Assembly: GCA_910588885.1 (NCBI GenBank)
Contig: CAJUSQ010000048.1
Coordinates: 1-19,321 of the forward strand
DNA from: an uncultured Lachnospiraceae bacterium
GTDB lineage: Bacteria > Bacillota > Clostridia > Lachnospirales > Lachnospiraceae
DNA: 19,321 bases
Direction of reading: 5' to 3'
A model generated the notes under the pieces. It searched no databases. It worked only from the letters and a program-made list of their open reading frames with translations, and was not told where the DNA came from. Positions 1 through 6,568 of the stretch are shown one piece after another (positions within the stretch are counted from its first letter, which is position 1; each line of letters opens with the position of its first letter). The position numbers and the translations under genes were made by a program.

Positions 1-10
1 CGAAAAAAAC

Positions 11-38
11 ATGCAACAAATTCTTCAAAATGTTGCAT
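11..38 (+). repeat. 28-bp palindromic element, copy 1
   Basis: The element starts ATGCAACA and ends TGTTGCAT, its exact reverse complement. Including flanking A and T bases, the arms pair for 12 bp (7-18 with 31-42) around a 12-nt centre, TTCTTC being part of it. A second copy lies at 151-178 in the opposite orientation and matches at about 25 of 28 positions. There is no T-tract after the hairpin, so it is not a classical terminator. It may be a protein-binding operator or a dispersed intergenic repeat. Confidence 0.7.
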
Positions 39-150
39 GTTTGCTTACACCTACTATATCGGACGTTCTGCCCGATACTTAACCCCCTTTCTTAAAAAAA
101 CTGAAAAAACCGTTTTTCACAGAACCTGGATTTCCGCAGTTTCAAGGGCC

Positions 151-178
151 ATGCAACATTTTGAAGAAAGCGTTGCAT
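151..178 (-). repeat. 28-bp palindromic element, copy 2 (inverted)
   Basis: Read on the minus strand this copy begins ATGCAAC and ends GTTGCAT with TTCTTCAAAA in the centre, as in copy 1. Positions 150-168 are the exact reverse complement of 21-39 (19 bp). The two copies enclose about 112 bp of A/T-rich DNA without a gene, and this copy ends 44 bp before the csrA start codon. The pair could form a looped operator for csrA, or be the terminal repeats of a very small non-coding mobile element. Confidence 0.65.
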
Positions 179-221
179 AAAGCCGTCATTAGGAAATGAA
201 GCGGAAACAAGGAGGTTGCCT

Positions 222-506
222 ATGCTGAAACTGACAGTAAAACCCGGAGAATATCTGATGATTGGTTCGGAAATCAAACTGGTATTCACAGGCGGAAGCG
301 CCAGGAATCTGCGGATTCTGGTAGACGCGCCGAGAAGTATGAACGTGGCCCGAAGCTCCAGCCTGGAAAAGTACGGAATGGCCGCTGACCCCGGCAACGA
401 GGTGAAATATCAAAAGGAGCGGGAGCTTTCCGATGAAGCCAAGGAGAAGATCAAAGGGATTCTGATGGAAGAGCGCAGGCGGGCCCGGGCAGAAAAGCGG
501 GCCTGA
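222..506 (+). CDS. csrA: CsrA-family RNA-binding translational regulator, divergent and C-terminally extended
   Basis: CsrA is a homodimeric RNA-binding protein that blocks translation by binding GGA motifs; in flagellated Firmicutes its main target is flagellin mRNA, and FliW antagonises it. The first 44 residues align without gaps to E. coli CsrA: M1, L2, L4, T5, G9, E10, I14, G15, R31, A36, P37, V42 and R44 are kept. The RNA-contact residues R6 and H43 are V and A here, and E45/E46 are S/S. The protein is 94 aa against the usual 61-75; residues about 50-94 form a charged, Lys/Arg/Glu-rich tail. I chose the ATG at 222 because GGAGG at 211-215 lies 6 nt upstream; the in-frame TTG at 216 overlaps that site. 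Flagellin follows directly, which supports the role. FliW is not in the window. Confidence 0.85.
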   Translation: MLKLTVKPGEYLMIGSEIKLVFTGGSARNLRILVDAPRSMNVARSSSLEKYGMAADPGNEVKYQKERELSDEAKEKIKGILMEERRRARAEKRA

Positions 507-603
507 AAGCGAAAAAGCAGCTTGCAGCTGGCAGAAAAGCAGGCGTAGGACCGGCAGGTTTTGACGGGGAATATCGGAAAACAAGCCGGGTAATTATGGT
601 AAT

Positions 604-633
604 AATGCCGGACTAACCTAGGGGTTCGGCGTT
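604..633 (+). other. RNA hairpin in the csrA-flagellin intergenic region
   Basis: AATGCCG (604-610) pairs with CGGCGTT (627-633) with one G-U pair. After a GACT bulge an inner stem AACC/GGTT closes a TAGG tetraloop. It is too poor in following T residues to be a good intrinsic terminator. It could mark the 3' end of csrA mRNA, or be leader structure if csrA and flagellin share a transcript. Confidence 0.45.
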
Positions 634-680
634 GTTCAGGGGATTTTGTTGCTGTATTTGAACAGAATTTCCCATATTTC

Positions 681-709
681 CTGACAAAGTCGGGGAGGTT
701 CTAAATGAT
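681..709 (+). promoter_or_regulatory. possible SigA-type promoter for flagellin
   Basis: CTGACA (681-686, 5 of 6 to consensus), 17 bp, then AATGAT (704-709, 4 of 6). Transcription would start near 716, next to the GGA hairpin. I found no good sigma-28 match (TAAA-N15-GCCGATAA), which is the usual flagellin promoter, so the true start may be elsewhere. Confidence 0.25.
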
Positions 710-712
710 TTT

Positions 713-725
713 GGCCCAGGAGGCC
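713..725 (+). promoter_or_regulatory. predicted CsrA binding hairpin in flagellin leader
   Basis: GGCC (713-716) and GGCC (722-725) pair to present CAGGA in a 5-nt loop. A GGA, especially AGGA, in a small hairpin loop is the preferred CsrA target. A second GGA lies 51 nt further on within the Shine-Dalgarno AAGGAGG (768-774). Two sites, one covering the ribosome binding site, is the arrangement known for Bacillus hag mRNA. Confidence 0.5.
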
Positions 726-782
726 CAGAAACCATAAAGTGCAAACGGATTTGCAGGTTTTCAAAACAAGGAGGAAATAATT

Positions 783-2759
783 ATGGCAATGGTAGTACAA
801 CACAATTTAACGGCAATGAATTCCAACAGAATGTTGGGAATTACCACAAGCGCACAGTCCAAATCATCCGAAAAGCTTTCATCCGGTTATCAGATTAACC
901 GGGCGGCAGATGATGCGGCGGGCCTGACCATTTCTGAAAAAATGAGAAAGCAGATGCGGGGCCTTGACCGTGCTTCCACCAATGCTCAGGACGGCGTATC
1001 CGCAGTACAGACGGCAGAAGGTGCTTTGACTGAAGTACATTCCATGCTGCAGCGTATGAACGAATTGGCTGTTCAGGCATCCAACGGCACCAACAGCGAA
1101 TCGGACCGGGATGCCATCAAGGCAGAAATCGACCAGCTGGTTACGGAAATTGACCGTGTTGCAGAAACCACCAAGTTCAATGAAACATATTTGTTAAAGG
1201 GAAATGCAGCAGGCGTGAAAACCACTAAAACGGTTGCAGCCCATGATGCGGGCCTGGAAGGAAAACTGACGGATCTGGGCGGCGGAAAATCCGTATTCCA
1301 GTTGGATGAAGCTCTGGAAAGTGGCGATAAGGTTACGATTGCCGGAAAAGAGTATACAATTGGCACGTCCGAAAACCACAAGGATGCTGGAGAACTGAAC
1401 ACCAGTACGGATGGGTATTTGAAATCGGATAATGCGATCTTTGACAGTGCTTTGTCAGCTGGGGACAGTATAACCTATCAGGGGAATACCTATACATTGA
1501 CAGACAAAATCGGCCTGGATTCTATTGCATGGGGAGCCGGCGATGAGGTAAAAATTGGTGATGTTACGTATACCTTGTCCAATACCGCTACAGATGCACC
1601 GGCAGTTACCGGCAATACAGGTACGGTAGGAAAAGACCATGTAGTAAAGCTGATTGAAGATGCCCTAGCGGATGGAAAGCAGGTTACTACAGGTACAAAA
1701 TTAACGGTTGTTGAAACAAAAGCAAGCGGAACTGCGAATGGTGCAGCTGCCCAGAAAACAACTACGGCGGGAGCCGTAATCGTTGCATCTCTGGAAGAGG
1801 GCGAAATTAGCAGCGTTTTATTGGCAGATAAAAAAGCATCGACTGTTGCAAAAGCAGGTTCCGGCGTAACGGATACCACCGCTACAAAGCTTGCGGCAGG
1901 TGACAGCGTTACCATCGGCGGCGTTACTACGACCGCAACGGCGGAAACCCCGGCTGCAGCAAAAGATGTTTACGATGCAATTATGGCAGACGGCGTAGGA
2001 GCCGGCGATAAAATCAAAGTCGGAACCGGGTTGGATGCGGTGGAATATACCGTTGCAGCGGATGAATCGGATGTAGACGAAGCGGCTTTTAAGCTTACCA
2101 AAGATGCTATTTTAGCAAAAATCCATGACGGAGACGTTGTTGATATTAAAGCCGGCGGCGCCCAGACCGTGATCGGCGACATTGCCCTTCCGGAAACCAC
2201 CGAAAAGGTAATCAGCGCAAAACAGGCTTATGCCATGATGGCCGACGAGCTGCAGAAGGCTTCCAGCATCGGAACCGATAACGCGGCTACTGTAACCAAC
2301 GACGGAGACGGCAAGTTCACCATTACCCAGGGTGACGTGGAAGTGAAGGAAGCCCTTTCTTTCTCCCTGCATGTAGGTTCCGATGCCGATATGACAAACA
2401 AGATTACCGTAGACATCGACGCTATGAGCGCAGCCGGACTTGGCGTAAAAGGCTTGAGCGTATTTGACGATACCGGAATGGCAGCTACCTATGCCATTGA
2501 TGCCATTGCAGACGCGATCTCTGTTGTATCCGCACAGCGTTCCGCACTTGGTGCGGTACAGAACCGTTTGGAGCACACGATTGCCAACCTGGATAACGTA
2601 GTAGAAAATACCACCGCAGCAGAATCCCGGATTCGTGATACGGATATGGCTTCCGAAATGGTGGAATACTCCAAGAACAATATCCTGGCTCAGGCCGGAC
2701 AGTCCATGCTGGCTCAGGCAAATCAGTCCACACAGGGTGTCCTGTCCTTGCTTCAGTAA
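783..2759 (+). CDS. flagellin, large variant with extended central domain
   Basis: This is the flagellar filament subunit, secreted through the flagellar export apparatus and assembled outside the cell. Residues 1 to about 140 form the D0/D1 N-terminal domain, including SSGYQINRAADDAAG and LQRMNELAVQ (89-98), which matches the TLR5-contact region of Salmonella flagellin. Residues about 565-658 are the C-terminal D1/D0 domain ending VLSLLQ. The centre (about 145-560) is long, Thr/Ala/Asp-rich and contains at least six degenerate beta-type repeats. At 658 aa it is more than twice the length of B. subtilis Hag. AAGGAGG (768-774) lies 8 nt before the ATG; an in-frame ATG at 789 (MVVQHN) is a possible alternative start. 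It follows csrA and probably depends on it. Terminal domains resemble Lachnospiraceae CBir1-type flagellins. Confidence 0.95.
   Translation: MAMVVQHNLTAMNSNRMLGITTSAQSKSSEKLSSGYQINRAADDAAGLTISEKMRKQMRGLDRASTNAQDGVSAVQTAEGALTEVHSMLQRMNELAVQASNGTNSESDRDAIKAEIDQLVTEIDRVAETTKFNETYLLKGNAAGVKTTKTVAAHDAGLEGKLTDLGGGKSVFQLDEALESGDKVTIAGKEYTIGTSENHKDAGELNTSTDGYLKSDNAIFDSALSAGDSITYQGNTYTLTDKIGLDSIAWGAGDEVKIGDVTYTLSNTATDAPAVTGNTGTVGKDHVVKLIEDALADGKQVTTGTKLTVVETKASGTANGAAAQKTTTAGAVIVASLEEGEISSVLLADKKASTVAKAGSGVTDTTATKLAAGDSVTIGGVTTTATAETPAAAKDVYDAIMADGVGAGDKIKVGTGLDAVEYTVAADESDVDEAAFKLTKDAILAKIHDGDVVDIKAGGAQTVIGDIALPETTEKVISAKQAYAMMADELQKASSIGTDNAATVTNDGDGKFTITQGDVEVKEALSFSLHVGSDADMTNKITVDIDAMSAAGLGVKGLSVFDDTGMAATYAIDAIADAISVVSAQRSALGAVQNRLEHTIANLDNVVENTTAAESRIRDTDMASEMVEYSKNNILAQAGQSMLAQANQSTQGVLSLLQ
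1317..2174 (+). repeat. degenerate GD-x-V-x-I-x-G-x-x-YT repeats in flagellin
   Basis: Six protein-level repeats occur in the flagellin centre: SGDKVTIAGKEYTIG (180-194), AGDSITYQGNTYTLT (226-240), AGDEVKIGDVTYTLS (252-266), AGDSVTIGGVTTTAT (372-386), AGDKIKVG...VEYTVA (407-425) and DGDVVDIKAGGAQTVIG (449-465). Each looks like a short beta-hairpin after an AGD turn. DNA identity between copies is low, so the expansion is old. Confidence 0.6.
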
Positions 2760-2818
2760 GAAAAAAGCATATCAATGCAGTTCTGTGCATAGTACAGAAA
2801 AATATCATATCATCCAAT

Positions 2819-2850
2819 ATCCGGCCCGGGGAGTTTTCCCCGGGCCGGAT
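2819..2850 (+). terminator. strong GC-rich hairpin after flagellin
   Basis: The perfect inverted repeat CCGGCCCGGGGA / TCCCCGGGCCGG with loop GTTT (2821-2848) extends to 14 bp with flanking A-T pairs. It lies 60 bp after the flagellin stop. It lacks a following T-tract, so it may terminate weakly or mainly protect the 3' end of an abundant mRNA. Confidence 0.6.
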
Positions 2851-2960
2851 GTGCGTTGGAAGGAGTGGGCGGCAGCTGCCTGCCTGATCCCTGCCCGGAT
2901 CCGTATGGAAAGGCATAACAACCATTACATCCGGGAATGACACAACTGTAAATAGGAATT

Positions 2961-2988
2961 TTGCAAACCTCTCCGTCTGTTATATAAT
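2961..2988 (+). promoter_or_regulatory. SigA-type promoter for the URO-D-like gene
   Basis: TTGCAA (2961-2966), 16 bp, then a perfect TATAAT (2983-2988). Transcription would begin near 2995, giving a leader of about 80 nt before the ATG at 3076. Confidence 0.6.
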
Positions 2989-3075
2989 GAAAGTATGAGG
3001 AAGCAGCAAAAGGCGGCAGTAAGAAAAGCATTGCTGCTGCGGAAACAGAACGGAAAAAGGATGGAGGGATTTGTC

Positions 3076-4185
3076 ATGGGAAAATATGAAGAGAACCTGG
3101 AGCGGATTCGAAAAGCAGTCCGCTGTGAAGAAGTAGACCGGATTCCGGTTGTCCCCTGTGGAAACGCTTATTATGCAAGGGTATCGCACATGCAGATGAA
3201 GGAGTACATTACGGACTTTGACAAAGCATGCGATGCAAATCTGGAGGAGCTGAAACGAATAGATGCGGATGCGACTCAGAATGTTATTTTCTCCCCCTAT
3301 TTGCTGGGAACCCAGTGGCTGTCGAAAACGGCCCTGCCGGGGAAAGAGCTGGATGACAACGCGATGTGGCAGATTGTGGAATCGGAGAATATGAAATTCG
3401 AAGAATACGAAGATATTAAAAAAATAGGTTGGGATGCCTGGCAGAAAAAATTCATTGCAGAGCGTTGTGACAATAACTGGGAAAACCTGGCGCCCTTTTT
3501 TGAAGCGAATCCCCGGTCCTATCAGAAGTTCCATGAGGCAGGGATTCCCTGTATCTGCGATTTTCTGATGATTACGCCCTTTGAGTATTTTTGCGGCGGG
3601 CGGTCTTTGGAAGCATTTTTCATGGATGATCTGATGGAAGAACCGGAACTGATGCATGAAATTTTCGATATGGTTCTGGAACATAACCTGAAAGCATATC
3701 GTCAGCAGATTGCAGATACCCATGCTACCGGCGTATGGATCGGCGGCTGGCGCAGCGGCCCGGAGCTGGTTTCTCCTGCCATGTTTGAAGAGTTTGTCTG
3801 GCCGTCCTTTAAGGCTTATTATCAGCTGTGTTTGGATACCGGAGTACTGCCGCTGTTTCATTTGGATTCCAGCTGGGATCTGGTGCTGGAGAAATTTAAG
3901 GAATTAGAGGAGAAAACATACGTTCTGGCCCTGGATTCCAAAACGGATATTCGCAAGGCCCGGAAAGTACTGGGAAAGAACGTATGTATTTTAGGGGATG
4001 TTCCCTGCGAGCTGATGACTTACGGAACGCCGGAGGAGGTGGCGGATTATGTGACCAGGCTTTTGGATGATATCGGTCCCTGGGGCGTCATTATCGCCAC
4101 CGGATGCGATATTCCGTCCGATGCCAAGCCGGAAAACGTGGAAGCCATGAGCCGGGCCGCCCATGAGTACTTGAAAAAAAGCTAA
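3076..4185 (+). CDS. uroporphyrinogen decarboxylase (URO-D)/MtaA-like protein
   Basis: The protein (369 aa) has the URO-D/cobamide methyltransferase TIM-barrel pattern: N-terminal VDRIPV, a central VWIGGWRSGPELVSP, then PLFHLDSSWDL and a C-terminal ATGCDIPSDAKPENV. In MtaA-type corrinoid:CoM methyltransferases zinc is held by H-x-C and a distant Cys. Here the positions read H262-x-D264 and C344, so one thiolate ligand is replaced by Asp. It is therefore more likely a methyltransferase-like or uncharacterised URO-D homologue than a haem enzyme. No corrinoid protein gene lies beside it. ATG 3076 follows GGAGGG by 7 nt; an in-frame upstream start at 2995 coincides with the expected transcription start and is unlikely. 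The substrate cannot be named. Confidence 0.8.
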   Translation: MGKYEENLERIRKAVRCEEVDRIPVVPCGNAYYARVSHMQMKEYITDFDKACDANLEELKRIDADATQNVIFSPYLLGTQWLSKTALPGKELDDNAMWQIVESENMKFEEYEDIKKIGWDAWQKKFIAERCDNNWENLAPFFEANPRSYQKFHEAGIPCICDFLMITPFEYFCGGRSLEAFFMDDLMEEPELMHEIFDMVLEHNLKAYRQQIADTHATGVWIGGWRSGPELVSPAMFEEFVWPSFKAYYQLCLDTGVLPLFHLDSSWDLVLEKFKELEEKTYVLALDSKTDIRKARKVLGKNVCILGDVPCELMTYGTPEEVADYVTRLLDDIGPWGVIIATGCDIPSDAKPENVEAMSRAAHEYLKKS

Positions 4186-4215
4186 TACCATATTATAATA
4201 AAATAAATTCCAAGC

Positions 4216-4265
4216 AAAGACCTGATTTGTTTTCTTTTTCGGAGAATTATGTCAGGTCTTTTCAT
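4216..4265 (+). terminator. terminator after the URO-D-like gene
   Basis: AAAGACCTGA (4216-4225) and TCAGGTCTTT (4252-4261) form a perfect 10-bp stem, followed by TCATTT. The loop is long (26 nt) and T-rich. It lies 31 bp after the stop codon and separates this gene from the LysR gene. Confidence 0.6.
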
Positions 4266-4342
4266 TTCCGGAAACCAGGGAAAAGCAGCCATGGTTCCGG
4301 GAAAACCGTGTGGTTTTTGATTCAGAGAACGGAGAAGGCAAA

Positions 4343-5305
4343 ATGACGATTACCCAGATGAAATACTTTATTACGGCGGCAAAATGTCTGAATTTCACAA
4401 AGGCGGCCAGCCAGCTCTATATTACCCAGTCGGCTTTAAGCCGGCAGATCGTTGCCATGGAGGAGGAACTGAACCTGCAGCTGTTTGTCCGGAATAACCG
4501 CCGGGTGAAGCTGACGCCGGCTGCGGTAGTTCTTTTGGAGGAGTTTGAAAAAATTTATGACAGCTACAATCTGGCCATTGCAAAAGCGGAGAACAGCTTT
4601 GCGGGGATTTCCGGGATCGTAAATATTGGGGTGCTGGAGGGGGCTTATGTGGGGGATCTGTTTCCGGGGGTCCTGCAGCATTTTGCGGAATTTTATCCCC
4701 AGGTCAAAATCAACCTTAGGAATTACAGCTTTAACCGGTTGGTGGAAAAATTATTCAGCAATGAGCTGGATTTGATCCTGACGCTGAAATTCGAGGTGGA
4801 CGGCAGGACGAACCTGGCTTATGAGGTGATCGAAAAAACCCGGGATTATGTGGTAGTTCATAAGGATCATCGCCTTGCCAATGCTTCCTATGTGAAATTA
4901 TCGGATTTTAAGGATGATTATATAATGATGGTTTCGCCGGAGGATTCGGAACAATCGCCGAAATTAATCCTGGATGCCTGCAAGCGGGCAGGCTTTTCAC
5001 CGAAAGTAAAGTTTGCCACCTCTCTGCAGGAAGAAATGCTGTGGGTACAGGCCGGGGTGGGGGTCTGTATTCTGGATTCCCGGAATTACCTGTTCCACAA
5101 TGATGCGGTGCGGTTCCTGCCGGTGGATGTAATCAGCGACCCCAGCCTTTCCATTGCCTGGAGCCTGGATAATTACAATCCCATGAAAAAGGTATTTAAG
5201 GATTGTTTTTTGCAGGGGCAGGGGCGGTTGGAAGAACCGATAGAAAAACGGAATGGAACCATTGGAAGAACGCATGGAAAAATCCGGGAGGAAGAAGGAA
5301 TTTAA
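4343..5305 (+). CDS. LysR-family transcriptional regulator
   Basis: This is a DNA-binding regulator with an N-terminal winged helix (residues about 1-60, including FTKAASQLYITQSALSRQI and LFVRNNRRVKLT) and a LysR substrate-binding domain (about 88-295). It is 320 aa, slightly longer than usual owing to a charged tail after residue 290. The start chosen is ATG 4343 (MTITQMKYF), preceded by GGAGAAGG at 4331-4338; the longer frame from 4310 adds residues that do not fit the family. It lies downstream of the URO-D-like gene but beyond a terminator, so it is probably a separate unit. Regulating that gene or itself is possible but not shown. The effector is unknown. Confidence 0.92.
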   Translation: MTITQMKYFITAAKCLNFTKAASQLYITQSALSRQIVAMEEELNLQLFVRNNRRVKLTPAAVVLLEEFEKIYDSYNLAIAKAENSFAGISGIVNIGVLEGAYVGDLFPGVLQHFAEFYPQVKINLRNYSFNRLVEKLFSNELDLILTLKFEVDGRTNLAYEVIEKTRDYVVVHKDHRLANASYVKLSDFKDDYIMMVSPEDSEQSPKLILDACKRAGFSPKVKFATSLQEEMLWVQAGVGVCILDSRNYLFHNDAVRFLPVDVISDPSLSIAWSLDNYNPMKKVFKDCFLQGQGRLEEPIEKRNGTIGRTHGKIREEEGI

Positions 5306-5345
5306 GAAAACCGGAGGAAAAGTGGCGGGATCAAAACCGGGATTG

Positions 5346-5357
5346 GAACATATGTTC
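5346..5357. promoter_or_regulatory. LexA-type palindrome (SOS box candidate)
   Basis: GAACATATGTTC is a perfect 12-bp palindrome that fits the Gram-positive LexA/DinR consensus GAAC-N4-GTTC exactly. It lies 58 bp upstream of the -35 of the membrane-protein gene at 5477 and 41 bp after the LysR stop. LexA boxes usually overlap promoters, so the distance weakens the case. Confidence 0.4.
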
Positions 5358-5414
5358 TGTGCGCGCCGGCTCTTTTTTTATATGCGTTGTATTGCCGTGA
5401 ATCGAAGCATCATC

Positions 5415-5443
5415 TTGACTTCTCCTACAACCGTTGTTATGAT
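5415..5443 (+). promoter_or_regulatory. SigA-type promoter for the coiled-coil membrane protein
   Basis: TTGACT (5415-5420), 17 bp, then TATGAT (5438-5443); each hexamer matches 5 of 6 consensus bases. The predicted start near 5450 gives a short leader before the ATG at 5477. Confidence 0.7.
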
Positions 5444-5476
5444 GGTTTCAAGAAGAATACAAATGAGGAAGCGGCC

Positions 5477-6484
5477 ATGGATGATAAAAATACAACAATA
5501 GATACGAAGGATAAAGTGATAGACGAGAAAGAGAATTTACGGGTGCAGAAAGCGGAATATATCCGCAGGCAGCTGGAAAAGCAGCGTCAGGCGGAAGATA
5601 CACGCCTGGAGCAGATGATGCAGGAACAGCGGATGATTGACGCGCTGCAGAAATCCATGGATGACAGCATGGAAGGGACTGCGGAAAGCCGGAAATACAA
5701 CCGGGAATTCCAGGAAAAGATAAATGCCCAGGTCTATGCAATGCACGGCTTGTCCGTGGATAAGCTCCAGGGAATGAAAGAATATAAGCGGGCCTGCTAT
5801 AAAGGCGGTGCGGCTGCTCTGTTTCTGCTGTCTCTGGTTTTGGTTGTGCTCTGCGGCGTACTTCATGGATTTCAATCGGAGATTTGTATATTTATGCTGG
5901 CTTATACGGCAATTGAAGGGGCGCTTTTGGCTTCCGGAACGCGGCGCATAAAAATCCTGTCGGCCCTTTGCGGGCTGCTCTATCTGCTGATGTTTCCGGG
6001 TATGCTGGTGATGTTTGTGTGCTTCGAGCTGCAGTATCCGGAATATGGGCTGTTTCTTCCGTATACGGTGATAGCCGGGATTTGTTTTGCGGTACTGGGA
6101 GCGGCTTCGTATTTTCTGTACGATCCCTATCGCGGAGAAAAGCGGAAGGTCCGGCAGGCGAAGGAACAGATCAAAGAAGTGGAAAAGATCGCAAAAAAGG
6201 AAGTACGGAAAAACAGGCGAATGCAGGAAAAAGAGGATGCGGCAGAGGAAAAACGGATACGGAAGGAGCAGGCGCGGGGAATGCTTCCGGACCGGAAAAG
6301 CAGATGGCTGCTTGAAAAAAGGGACAAGATGTTCGGACGGTTTCGGATGGAGAAACAGGATTCGGCCTTGGCCGGAACAACGGGAGGGGAAGCGGAAGAA
6401 GGGGAGCTGTTGGAAACAGTTGAACTTCCGAAAGAGGCGGTCCGGAAAGAAACTCCCGGAAGCAGCGGGAGCGCGGAAGGATAA
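5477..6484 (+). CDS. coiled-coil membrane protein of unknown function
   Basis: I do not recognise the family. The 335-aa product has a charged N-terminal part with predicted coiled coil (about 20-75, many Gln/Glu/Arg). Four hydrophobic segments follow (about 111-131, 135-153, 158-182 and 190-215), then a strongly charged Lys/Glu/Arg helix (about 218-270) and an acidic, low-complexity tail. Both ends are probably cytoplasmic given an even number of membrane segments. ATG 5477 follows GAGGAA (5465-5470) by 6 nt and lies below a good promoter. The frame extends upstream to 5387, but that would begin before the -10. It is monocistronic, ending at a shared terminator. A scaffold or stress-response membrane protein is possible; the LexA-type palindrome upstream is the only regulatory hint. 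Confidence 0.8.
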   Translation: MDDKNTTIDTKDKVIDEKENLRVQKAEYIRRQLEKQRQAEDTRLEQMMQEQRMIDALQKSMDDSMEGTAESRKYNREFQEKINAQVYAMHGLSVDKLQGMKEYKRACYKGGAAALFLLSLVLVVLCGVLHGFQSEICIFMLAYTAIEGALLASGTRRIKILSALCGLLYLLMFPGMLVMFVCFELQYPEYGLFLPYTVIAGICFAVLGAASYFLYDPYRGEKRKVRQAKEQIKEVEKIAKKEVRKNRRMQEKEDAAEEKRIRKEQARGMLPDRKSRWLLEKRDKMFGRFRMEKQDSALAGTTGGEAEEGELLETVELPKEAVRKETPGSSGSAEG

Positions 6485-6490
6485 ATATGG

Positions 6491-6562
6491 GAAAAGAGGC
6501 TGCCGGAAAAGGATTGTCCAAACAGAGGACGGGAATCGAAAGGAACCGGCAGCCCCTTTTTT
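6491..6562. terminator. bidirectional terminator between convergent genes
   Basis: AAAAGAGGCTGCCGG (6492-6506) pairs with CCGGCAGCCCCTTTT (6546-6560) with one mismatch, followed on the plus strand by TTTTTT ending at 6562. On the minus strand the second arm is followed by CTTTTCCC. It serves the membrane-protein gene (stop 6484) and the aldehyde dehydrogenase (stop 6569) on opposite strands. Confidence 0.8.
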
Positions 6563-6568
6563 CATCTG

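Larger units (their letters stand above)
2760..3075. other. intergenic region between flagellin and URO-D gene
   Basis: This 316-bp stretch contains the flagellin 3' hairpin (2819-2850) and the promoter of the next gene (2961-2988). I see no credible gene in it; an open frame at 2635-2940 overlaps flagellin in another frame and has no ribosome binding site or recognisable product. Confidence 0.7.

Noticed and set aside
71..78. CCCGATAC as the -10 of a sigma-28 promoter for csrA
   Set aside because: It resembles GCCGATAA, but the -35 position 15 bp upstream reads TACT rather than TAAA, and the site lies between the two palindromes 144 bp from the gene.
2635..2940. Open frame of 101 codons overlapping the flagellin end
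   Set aside because: It overlaps flagellin in another frame, runs through the 3' hairpin, has no ribosome binding site and has low-complexity composition.
3076..4185. Haem-pathway uroporphyrinogen decarboxylase (hemE)
   Set aside because: No other haem genes are present, and the C-terminal HLD and TGCDIP motifs fit the methyltransferase-like branch better.
4270..4317. Imperfect inverted repeats GGAAACCA/TGGTTCC and AAAACC/GGTTTT before the LysR gene
   Set aside because: They are short or bulged and do not overlap a recognisable promoter, so neither operator nor terminator can be supported.
5537..6565. Long minus-strand open frame of 342 codons
   Set aside because: It is antisense to the membrane-protein gene, spans the bidirectional terminator and is a low-complexity Phe/Arg/Pro product typical of a shadow frame.
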